In this document: positions 1 through 5,269 of the stretch, piece after piece
Layout of the letters: every line of letters begins with the position of its first letter
Position numbering within the stretch: position 1 is the stretch's first letter
Assembly: GCA_028706585.1 (NCBI GenBank)
Contig: JAQTVX010000170.1
Span: forward strand, 1-5,269
Source of the DNA: Candidatus Krumholzibacteriia bacterium
Lineage (GTDB): Bacteria; Krumholzibacteriota; Krumholzibacteriia; Krumholzibacteriales; Krumholzibacteriaceae
Length of the DNA stretch: 5,269 nt
Direction: 5' to 3'
Position numbers and translations under genes: made by a program
The notes under the pieces: generated by a model
What the model saw: only the letters and a program-made list of their open reading frames with translations
Database searches by the model: none
Told to the model about the DNA's origin: nothing

Positions 1-487
1 CCAGTACGTCTCGAGCGTGCACGACGTCGGAATGACGTGCGTGAGCGATGCGATTCTCAAGAAGACGCTGGATCTCACGCCTGAGGAGATGGAAGAGATC
101 AAGAAACATCCGCAGCGCGGCGCGGCAATCATGCGGCCGCTCGAGTTCGTCGAGCTCGTGAGCCAGAGCATACCCTTTCACCACGAGCGGCTCGACGGCA
201 AGGGATACCCGATGGGGCTCAGGGGCGACCAGATCCCGATCGGTTCGCGCATTCTGGCCGTGCTCGACGCGTACGTTTCGATGGTAAACGAGCGGCCGTT
301 CCGGACGCGCCTCACGAACGCGGAGGCCGTAGACGAGCTTGTACGTCATTCGGGCACTCAGTTCGATCCGCGGGTCGTCTCGGCGTTCGTCGAGGTGCTC
401 ATGGACGAGGGCCAGGTCGAGGTCGATGCGTTCACGCGGATCGCGGACGCGCTACGAACGGTGAAAAAGCACCACCTCGTGCCATAG
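1..487 (+). CDS. HD-GYP domain protein, C-terminal part (gene cut by left edge)
   Basis: The reading frame is open from the left edge (first full codon at 2) to TAG at 485-487, giving 161 residues; the true start lies outside the window. The visible part is most of an HD-GYP domain. It has the HD pair in VHDVG (nt 17-31), a conserved His in KKHPQRG, the paired His and signature in FHHERLDGKGYP (HH at 179-184, GYP at 203-211), the downstream Asp in AVLDAY, and the usual FDPRVVSAF end motif. HD-GYP proteins are metal-dependent phosphodiesterases that open cyclic di-GMP, or in some cases cGAMP, and usually carry a sensor or receiver domain in front. All metal-ligand positions in the visible part are kept, so activity is plausible. 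The Lys that normally follows the HD (HDxGK) is Met. The metal-ligand His upstream of the HD pair and any sensor are off-window. The gene ends 13 bases before a kinase gene that carries a second HD-GYP domain, which suggests a shared operon. An internal GTG at 17 is not a credible start because it would cut the domain. Confidence 0.9.
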   Translation, partial: QYVSSVHDVGMTCVSDAILKKTLDLTPEEMEEIKKHPQRGAAIMRPLEFVELVSQSIPFHHERLDGKGYPMGLRGDQIPIGSRILAVLDAYVSMVNERPFRTRLTNAEAVDELVRHSGTQFDPRVVSAFVEVLMDEGQVEVDAFTRIADALRTVKKHHLVP

Positions 488-490
488 GAG
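486..490 (+). promoter_or_regulatory. Shine-Dalgarno site for the histidine kinase gene
   Basis: AGGAG overlaps the TAG stop of the preceding HD-GYP gene and lies 10 bases before the GTG at 501. It supports that GTG over the in-frame ATG at 633 (residue 45). Because the site sits on the stop codon, translation of the two genes may be coupled. Confidence 0.7.
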
Positions 491-500
491 AGAAAGTACG

Positions 501-3026
501 GTGCTTGACGGAATCAAGAAACGGCTGTTCCGGCCATCTATCCCGCCCGCGGCGGGGAGGGAAGAGGCGGCTGCCTCCGCCGCCGATCCGGCGATCGAGC
601 CGGTGGTGGAGAGCATCTCGCGGACGAGCAACATGCTTCTCGGCGATGCGCCGGCTCAGGACATCTTCGACGATATGGTTCGTTTCATCGCCGAGGATGC
701 CGGTCTGACCCTCGTCATTCTCCGGGTCGCCAAGCCCGGCGGAGACGTTTTCGAGGTCAGGGCCGCCGTCGGACTCGGAGATTCACTCCATTCATCTCCG
801 CACTCGTTTTCCGTGGGGAGGATGGCGCTGCTCGATCTCTGCAGCCGCGGAGAGCGGTGCGGCGGCGGATTCGTCGTCGGAAGCGAATCGGCGCCAAGAG
901 GGCACGAGGCCCCGGTGCCGCAGTGCGTCGAATGGCGGAAAGACGGAATCTTCATCTTCAACATAGAGGACAACGGAAACCTCGCGGGCTTCATAACTGC
1001 CGGGTTCTTCGAGGGAGCGCCGGGCGGCCGCACCATGAGCCTCCTGAAGCTTCTCGCGAACGGCGTGCTCATGGCGCTCCAGCGCGATCGCGCGAAGGAG
1101 CTTCTCCGGGAGAAGGAGCGCGCGCTCGCGGTCTGCAAGGAGGAGCTCGAAAGCGTCAACCAGCTCAAGTCGAACTTTCTTTCGGTCGTCTCGCACGAGC
1201 TCCGCACGCCCCTGACCTCCGTCAAGGCGTACACGGAGACGCTTCTGGACAACGTCGATACGATAAAGCGCGAGACACTCCAGGATTTTCTCCGCGTCAT
1301 GGACGAGGAGAGCGAGAGGATCATAAAACTCGTCGACAACATTCTCAATTACTCGCGCATGGAGACGGGACACCTCAGGGTGGAGCGGACGTCCTGTAAC
1401 CTCAACCGCATAGTCGAGCAGGTGCACGGGACGCTCCGCGCCAAGTTTCTCGCGAGAAACATCAACACGGAGCTCAGGCTCCCGCGGCACACATGCCGCA
1501 TCGACGCGGACCAAGAGCTCGTCACGCAGCTGCTGCAGAACCTCATGTCCAACGCCGCCAAGTTTACCCCGGAGGGCGGCAAGGTGACAGTCACCCTGGA
1601 GGAGGAGGCTTCCGCCGCTCGCATCGTCGTGCAGGATACCGGAACGGGAATCCCGGAGGATCAGCTCGAGAAGATATTCGAGCGTTTCTACCAGGTGGAC
1701 GCGAGCAACACCAGGGAGCACGGGGGATCCGGCCTGGGGCTCGCGATCTGCAAGAACATCGTCGACTGGCACGACGGGAAGATCTGGGTCGAGAACGTAA
1801 AGGACTCGGGCGCCAAGTTCGTCGTGCTCCTGCCGATGAAGGACATCGTCGTCCGCCAATCCGTATCGGCCGGATTCATCGGCTCTCGCCGCTTCGAGCG
1901 GGAGCGATATCTTCAGCTGCTCGTCGAGATGCTCTCGGAGTTTCTCCAGGCGCACAAGGCTTCAATCATGCTCCTCGAGCAGGATCAGCAGATCCTGAGA
2001 ATCGTCGCCGCGAAGGGGCTGGATTCCGAGTTTGTTCAGAACACGCGGCTCGAGGTGGGGGACCGGATCGCGGGCAAGGTCGCGCAAACAGGGGAGCCTC
2101 TCCACGTTTTCGACATCGAGAACGACACAGAATATGGACGCGCGAACAACACGCTCTTCTACGGAACGCGATCGTTCATATCGACGCCGCTCAAGGATGG
2201 CGATGAAGTCGTCGGCGTCCTCAATGTGAGCGACCACGTCGAGGGGCGCGAGTTCACCCGGGCGGACCGGGAGCTCCTCGAGGCGCTCGGCGGCATCATC
2301 GTCGGCATGCTCAAGAAGCTCGACGCGTACGAGAAGGTATCGGAGAACTTCGAGAAGCTCAAGGAAGCGATGAGGGCGAGCCTCGACATGCGAGAGGCGT
2401 GGGGGAGCGGGAATCTTCTCAACCTCACGCTCATCGCGCTCACGATCGGAAAGAAGCTCGCGCTCGATGAGCGCTCGCTCACCGCGCTCCGCCTCGGAAT
2501 GAATCTCTACGATCTCGGGCTCATGCGGATTCCGAGGAACATACGCATGAAGAAAGAGGCGCTCTCGCCGAAGGAGCGCGAAGTGCTCCGCGAGCATACG
2601 AACATCGGTTTCGCGCTCACTTCCCCCATGGGTCTCGAGGATCGGATCATGAAGATGATCCGAAGCCACCACGAGCACTACGACGGAAGCGGCTATCCCG
2701 ACGGGCTGGTCGGCACCGAGATACCGATCGAGGCGAGGATCGTGAGCGTCGTCGACGCCCTTCGCGCCCTCATGAGCGAAGGGCCTTACCGGCGCCCCTA
2801 TTCCCTCGCCGAGGCCCGCGCCGAGATCGGACGCGGATCTTCGACCCGCTTTGATCCGCTCGTCGTGCAGGCTTTCAGCGACGCGCTCGACATTCTCGAG
2901 GCGCGCGACGACGGTCACGAGCTCGTGCTGGAGGCATTCGAGAAGGAATTGCAGCGAGAACGAATCGAACGAAAAAAGAACGTTGAAACGCTTCAGCGGG
3001 AAACCGCGAAGGAGGAAGCCCGATGA
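501..3026 (+). CDS. Sensor histidine kinase with two GAF-type regions and a degenerate C-terminal HD-GYP domain
   Basis: This is an 841-residue protein with no predicted signal peptide or membrane helix, so probably cytoplasmic. Domains in order: Ala/Pro/Glu-rich N-terminus (about 11-40); divergent GAF-like sensor (about 40-195); coiled coil (about 196-222); HisKA with H-box SHELRTP, phospho-acceptor His232 and an E-x-x-T phosphatase-type motif beside it; HATPase_c (about 335-446) with N box Asn351, G1 DTGTGIP (379-385), F box FERF (393-396) and G2 GSGLGL (409-414); a well-conserved GAF (about 465-605); HD-GYP (about 636-800); charged helical tail (about 808-841). The kinase core has every catalytic motif and should autophosphorylate. 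The HD-GYP region keeps Asp671, His699, His723-His724, GYP 731-733 and Asp752. However, the His of the HD pair is Tyr670, the usual Lys is Leu674, and the upstream His aligns with Asn638, so phosphodiesterase activity is unlikely. The GTG start is chosen for its AGGAG. The stop overlaps the next gene, a receiver that is its likely phosphate acceptor. What the GAF domains sense is unknown. Confidence 0.92.
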   Translation: MLDGIKKRLFRPSIPPAAGREEAAASAADPAIEPVVESISRTSNMLLGDAPAQDIFDDMVRFIAEDAGLTLVILRVAKPGGDVFEVRAAVGLGDSLHSSPHSFSVGRMALLDLCSRGERCGGGFVVGSESAPRGHEAPVPQCVEWRKDGIFIFNIEDNGNLAGFITAGFFEGAPGGRTMSLLKLLANGVLMALQRDRAKELLREKERALAVCKEELESVNQLKSNFLSVVSHELRTPLTSVKAYTETLLDNVDTIKRETLQDFLRVMDEESERIIKLVDNILNYSRMETGHLRVERTSCNLNRIVEQVHGTLRAKFLARNINTELRLPRHTCRIDADQELVTQLLQNLMSNAAKFTPEGGKVTVTLEEEASAARIVVQDTGTGIPEDQLEKIFERFYQVDASNTREHGGSGLGLAICKNIVDWHDGKIWVENVKDSGAKFVVLLPMKDIVVRQSVSAGFIGSRRFERERYLQLLVEMLSEFLQAHKASIMLLEQDQQILRIVAAKGLDSEFVQNTRLEVGDRIAGKVAQTGEPLHVFDIENDTEYGRANNTLFYGTRSFISTPLKDGDEVVGVLNVSDHVEGREFTRADRELLEALGGIIVGMLKKLDAYEKVSENFEKLKEAMRASLDMREAWGSGNLLNLTLIALTIGKKLALDERSLTALRLGMNLYDLGLMRIPRNIRMKKEALSPKEREVLREHTNIGFALTSPMGLEDRIMKMIRSHHEHYDGSGYPDGLVGTEIPIEARIVSVVDALRALMSEGPYRRPYSLAEARAEIGRGSSTRFDPLVVQAFSDALDILEARDDGHELVLEAFEKELQRERIERKKNVETLQRETAKEEAR
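3009..3015 (+). promoter_or_regulatory. Shine-Dalgarno site for the response regulator gene
   Basis: AAGGAGG lies 7 bases before the ATG at 3023, inside the last codons of the kinase gene. With the ATGA overlap of stop and start, it points to translational coupling of kinase and receiver, which would keep their amounts matched. Confidence 0.8.
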
Positions 3027-3400
3027 AGAAGGGGAAGATCCTGGTAGTCGACGACGAGGTGAACATCACGCAGATACTCGAGTTCAGCATCGGCTCGGAG
3101 GGCTTCGAGGTAATCACGGCGCAGAACGGCGAGGAAGCCATCGAGAAGGCTCGCAGGGAGCAGCCCGATCTCATAATCCTCGACATCATGATGCCGAAGA
3201 TCGACGGCTACGAGGCTTGCCGGATACTCAAGGCGAATCCTCTGACCAAGAACATTCCGGTCGTGCTGCTCACGGCGAAGGGGCGGGACATCGACAAACG
3301 CCTCGGTATCGAGGTCGGCGCCACCGATTACATCGTGAAACCGTTCAGCCCGAACAGGCTCGTCGAAAGGATACACCAGCTTCTCTCCTGCCATAAGTAG
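3023..3400 (+). CDS. Single-domain CheY-like response regulator
   Basis: The product is 125 residues, essentially one receiver (REC) domain with no DNA-binding or enzymatic output domain. Visible hallmarks are the acidic metal-binding pair Asp10-Asp11 in ILVVDDE, phospho-acceptor Asp54 in LIILDIMMP, the switch Thr84 in VVLLTAKG, and Lys106 in the cis-Pro motif VKPF. All key residues are present, so it should accept phosphate from a histidine kinase; the kinase gene directly upstream is the obvious donor (inferred from overlap, not shown). Such stand-alone receivers act by binding a partner protein when phosphorylated, or shuttle phosphate in a relay. The helix-4/strand-5 sequence (GATDYIVKPF) resembles receivers of PhoB/PleD type more than motor-binding CheY, so a chemotaxis role is not implied. 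The start overlaps the kinase stop by four bases and has a strong AAGGAGG at 7-base spacing. The short Ser-Cys-His-Lys end shows no truncated output domain in frame. Confidence 0.94.
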   Translation: MKKGKILVVDDEVNITQILEFSIGSEGFEVITAQNGEEAIEKARREQPDLIILDIMMPKIDGYEACRILKANPLTKNIPVVLLTAKGRDIDKRLGIEVGATDYIVKPFSPNRLVERIHQLLSCHK

Positions 3401-3410
3401 CGGTTTTGGG

Positions 3411-3440
3411 TTGCGGCGGGGGAGAGGGCTCCCGTATTGT
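3411..3440 (+). promoter_or_regulatory. Possible weak promoter in front of priA
   Basis: TTGCGG (3411-3416) and TATTGT (3435-3440) are 18 bases apart and partly match sigma-70 -35 and -10 boxes (three or four of six each). Transcription would start at or near the priA ATG (3447), giving a leaderless or nearly leaderless message, in keeping with the lack of a well-placed Shine-Dalgarno. In GC-rich DNA such matches arise by chance, so this is only a suggestion. Confidence 0.22.
3420..3433 (+). other. Small hairpin in the gap between response regulator and priA
   Basis: GGGAG (3420-3424) pairs with CTCCC (3429-3433) around the four-base loop AGGG. The stem has only five pairs and no T-run follows it (next bases are GTATTGTG), so it is not a convincing intrinsic terminator. 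It might slow or attenuate read-through from the signalling genes, or be a chance match. The 46-base gap holds nothing else recognisable apart from the possible promoter it overlaps. Confidence 0.2.
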
Positions 3441-3446
3441 GTCCTC

Positions 3447-5269
3447 ATGGGAACCCCTGGTAAACCGCCCTCTCTCGTCGACGTCGCCGTGCCATTCCCC
3501 GTCGACAAACTATTCACGTATGGCGTTCCCGAGGAGCTCCGCGGCCGGGTGAAGCCCGGCTCGCGCGTGCTCGTGCCGTTCGGCCGCCGGCGCGTCACGG
3601 GCTACGTGATCGCGGAACGGAGCAGCGCCCCGGGCGCGGTCAGGATCAAGGAGCTCTCCGGGCTCGTCGACGAGGAACCGCTTCTCACCGGCGCGCTCCT
3701 GGATCTCGCGCGCTGGATGTCCGCCTACTATCTCCATCCGCTCGGCGAGGTTCTCAAGGCCGTTCTTCCCTCGAGCGTCAAAGGCAAGGGGCGGATCGGC
3801 GGAGAGGACGAGACCGAAGGGAAATTTCCCGCCGAAACCGAATATCCTCCGCTCACCGGCGATCAGCAGACCGCCTTCGCCGCGGTTTGCGCCGCACTCG
3901 CCTCGGGCGCTTCCGCGCGGTTTCTCCTGCACGGGGTCACGGGGAGCGGGAAAACCGAGGTGTATCTCCGGTGCATCGAAGAGGCGCTCCGCATGGGAAA
4001 GAGCGCCCTTGTCCTCGTTCCCGAGATCGCGCTCATCCCGCAGACGACGTCCCGGTTCAGGCGGCGCTTCGGCGCCGCGGTCGCCGTGTTGCACAGCCGG
4101 CTCACGGGGGCGCAGCGAGCCGCGCTCTGGCGGGGGGCGCGCCGCGGCGAGATCCGCATCGTGATCGGCGCGCGTTCGGCGGTTTTCGTGCCGCTCGAAC
4201 GCCTCGGAATCATCGTCGTGGACGAGGAGCAGGATTCCTCGTTCAAGCAGGAGGACAAGCCGCGCTACAATGCCGTGCGGGCTGCCCGCTTCAGGGCGGA
4301 GCGCGAGGGCGCGGTGCTTCTGCTCGGCTCGGCGACCCCGTCGCTCGAAGCCTACGCCGCGGCGCGCCGCGGGGAGACGGGCTACCTCGTGCTTCATTCG
4401 AGACCGGGAGGTCTCGAGATGCCGCGCGTCGAGATCGTCGACATGCGGGGTCGATACGAGATCTTCTCCGAGGAGATGCTGCGCTCGCTCGAAGGCTGCA
4501 TCGCGCGCCGCGAGCAGGCGGTCATCCTCATCAACCGCCGCGGCCACGCGAACTTCGTTCAATGCCGCGGATGCGGCTGGATCGCTCAGTGTCCCGACTG
4601 CTCCATCTCGCTCACATTCCACAGCCGCGCCCAGAAGCTCCTCTGCCACTATTGCGGCTTCCAAGAGGAGGTTCCCGACGCCTGCCCGCGCTGCGGCGAG
4701 TACAAGATCGTTCACAGGGGAATCGGCACGGAGCGCGTCGAGATGGAGCTGATGAATCTCCTGCCCGGAGTGAGAGTCGCGAGGATGGACCTCGATACGA
4801 CCTCCGGGCGTGCGGGCCATCTCGCCGTGCTCGCGTCGTTTTCGAGCGGCGAAAAGGACGTTCTGCTCGGAACGCAGATGGTCGCCAAGGGGCACCATTA
4901 TCCCAACGTGACGCTCATCGGCGTGCTCACGGCGGACCGCGGGCTCCGTTTCCCTGATTTTCGCGCCGCCGAAAAGACATTCCGACTGCTGTTTCAGGCC
5001 GTGGGGAGGACCGGACGCGGAGAGAAGGGGGGCACGGTCCTGATCCAGACCTACGCAGGCGACCATTATCTCTATCAATATCTCGTGCGGCACGATTACG
5101 AGGGGTTCGCTGCGAGGGAGCTCGAAATACGCGAATCCCTCGGGTATCCTCCGGCGGGAGAGCTGATGCTCTTTACCGTTTCATCTCGCACCCAGGAGCG
5201 CTGCGAGCGCTCCGCCGCGGCGGTCGCCGAGGCGCTCGAAAAGGCGGCCGCTCCGGCGAACGCCGGCAT
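3447..5269 (+). CDS. priA: Primosomal protein N' (PriA), replication restart helicase, N-terminal 607 residues (gene cut by right edge)
   Basis: PriA is a 3'-to-5' superfamily 2 DNA helicase that recognises stalled forks and D-loops and directs reloading of the replicative helicase. The frame runs open from ATG 3447 to the right edge. In order: 3'-DNA-end binding domain (about 8-60, with FPVDKLFTY and GSRVLVPFGRR); winged helix (about 75-110); short charged linker (about 111-130); helicase core with TGDQQ (137-141), Walker A GVTGSGKT (163-170, Lys169), motif Ia VPEIALIPQ (191-199), motif II DEEQD (259-263), motif III GSATPS (294-299), motif V region GTQMVAKGHH (475-484) and motif VI QAVGRTGR (517-524). 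The zinc region has eight Cys at 373, 376, 382, 385, 400, 403, 413 and 416, arranged as four CxxC pairs, the PriA pattern. Lys169 matches Lys230 of E. coli PriA, so the part before the helicase is about 60 residues shorter. Roughly the last 60-70 residues are probably off-window. Motif II has Gln where DEEH is usual. No good Shine-Dalgarno precedes the ATG; a GGGGGAGAGGG run is about 20 bases away, too far. An in-frame TTG at 3411 is less likely. Confidence 0.96.
   Translation, partial: MGTPGKPPSLVDVAVPFPVDKLFTYGVPEELRGRVKPGSRVLVPFGRRRVTGYVIAERSSAPGAVRIKELSGLVDEEPLLTGALLDLARWMSAYYLHPLGEVLKAVLPSSVKGKGRIGGEDETEGKFPAETEYPPLTGDQQTAFAAVCAALASGASARFLLHGVTGSGKTEVYLRCIEEALRMGKSALVLVPEIALIPQTTSRFRRRFGAAVAVLHSRLTGAQRAALWRGARRGEIRIVIGARSAVFVPLERLGIIVVDEEQDSSFKQEDKPRYNAVRAARFRAEREGAVLLLGSATPSLEAYAAARRGETGYLVLHSRPGGLEMPRVEIVDMRGRYEIFSEEMLRSLEGCIARREQAVILINRRGHANFVQCRGCGWIAQCPDCSISLTFHSRAQKLLCHYCGFQEEVPDACPRCGEYKIVHRGIGTERVEMELMNLLPGVRVARMDLDTTSGRAGHLAVLASFSSGEKDVLLGTQMVAKGHHYPNVTLIGVLTADRGLRFPDFRAAEKTFRLLFQAVGRTGRGEKGGTVLIQTYAGDHYLYQYLVRHDYEGFAARELEIRESLGYPPAGELMLFTVSSRTQERCERSAAAVAEALEKAAAPANAG

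Noticed and set aside
470..520. Possibility that the first two genes are one gene split by a frameshift, since both carry HD-GYP domains
   Set aside because: The first frame ends after a complete HD-GYP C-terminus, a Shine-Dalgarno follows on the stop codon, and the second protein starts with its own N-terminal region; nothing suggests a broken fusion.
857..2206. Alternative + strand frames inside the kinase gene (857-1399 and 1493-2206)
   Set aside because: They are out-of-frame overlaps of the HisKA, ATPase and GAF coding sequence, with Arg/Gly-rich translations and no motif.
792..2918. Long - strand open frames (792-1955 and 1962-2918) opposite the kinase gene
   Set aside because: They mirror the coding frame of a clearly conserved kinase and HD-GYP protein, show low-complexity Arg/Leu/Glu composition and no domain, and have no convincing ribosome binding site.
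3420..3440. Intrinsic terminator after the response regulator
   Set aside because: The GGGAG/CTCCC stem is only five pairs and no T-run follows, so it is listed only as a small hairpin.
3887..4957. Alternative + strand frames inside priA (3887-4957, 4270-4752)
   Set aside because: They are shadows of the priA frame, which carries all helicase motifs and the eight zinc cysteines without interruption from 3447 to the right edge.
3510..5093. A 527-codon open frame on the - strand opposite priA
   Set aside because: It lies opposite well-conserved PriA motifs, its translation is an Arg/Ala/Glu-rich shadow with no recognisable motif, and long antisense frames are expected from the strong third-position GC bias.
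1..5269. Mobile elements, CRISPR arrays, tRNA or rRNA genes, attachment sites
   Set aside because: No transposase, integrase, direct-repeat array, terminal inverted repeats or RNA-gene pattern was visible, and almost all of the window is accounted for by four co-oriented protein genes.

Overview
The window is GC-rich, densely coding bacterial DNA with every supportable gene on the + strand. There are four genes: the end of an HD-GYP gene cut by the left edge, a large multidomain histidine kinase, a single-domain response regulator, and the start of priA cut by the right edge. The high GC, the third-position GC bias (which also produces long meaningless antisense reading frames), the GTG start and the AGGAG-type ribosome binding sites fit a GC-rich Gram-negative-type bacterium. 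Long kinase/HD-GYP fusions of this kind are common in Deltaproteobacteria-like and uncultured candidate phyla. Nothing here fixes the taxon, so this is a weak guess.

Positions 1-3400 form one signalling cluster. The first gene (1-487) supplies the C-terminal 161 residues of an HD-GYP protein whose visible metal-ligand positions are intact. Thirteen bases later comes an 841-residue protein (501-3026). Its apparent order is divergent GAF-like sensor, coiled coil, HisKA, HATPase_c, second GAF, degenerate HD-GYP, charged C-terminal helix. Its stop codon overlaps the start of a 125-residue CheY-like receiver (3023-3400) by four bases (ATGA). Tight spacing and overlap argue for one co-transcribed unit, with a promoter to the left of the window.

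Positions 3401-3446 are a short gap with no good ribosome binding site, a possible weak promoter and a small hairpin. From 3447 to the right edge is the primosomal helicase gene priA, with DNA-binding, winged-helix, helicase and eight-cysteine zinc-binding regions all recognisable. It is a housekeeping replication-restart gene and is probably only a neighbour of the signalling cluster.

How the signalling genes may work together (inference): the kinase senses through two GAF domains, autophosphorylates at His232 and passes phosphate to the receiver (Asp54). The upstream HD-GYP protein is the candidate active cyclic-di-nucleotide phosphodiesterase. The HD-GYP end of the kinase, with Tyr in place of the first residue of the HD pair, looks like a catalytically dead ligand-binding or protein-interaction domain. 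The most interesting features are this kinase/pseudo-phosphodiesterase fusion and its pairing with an intact HD-GYP protein. No mobile element, RNA gene, CRISPR array or clear repeat was seen.
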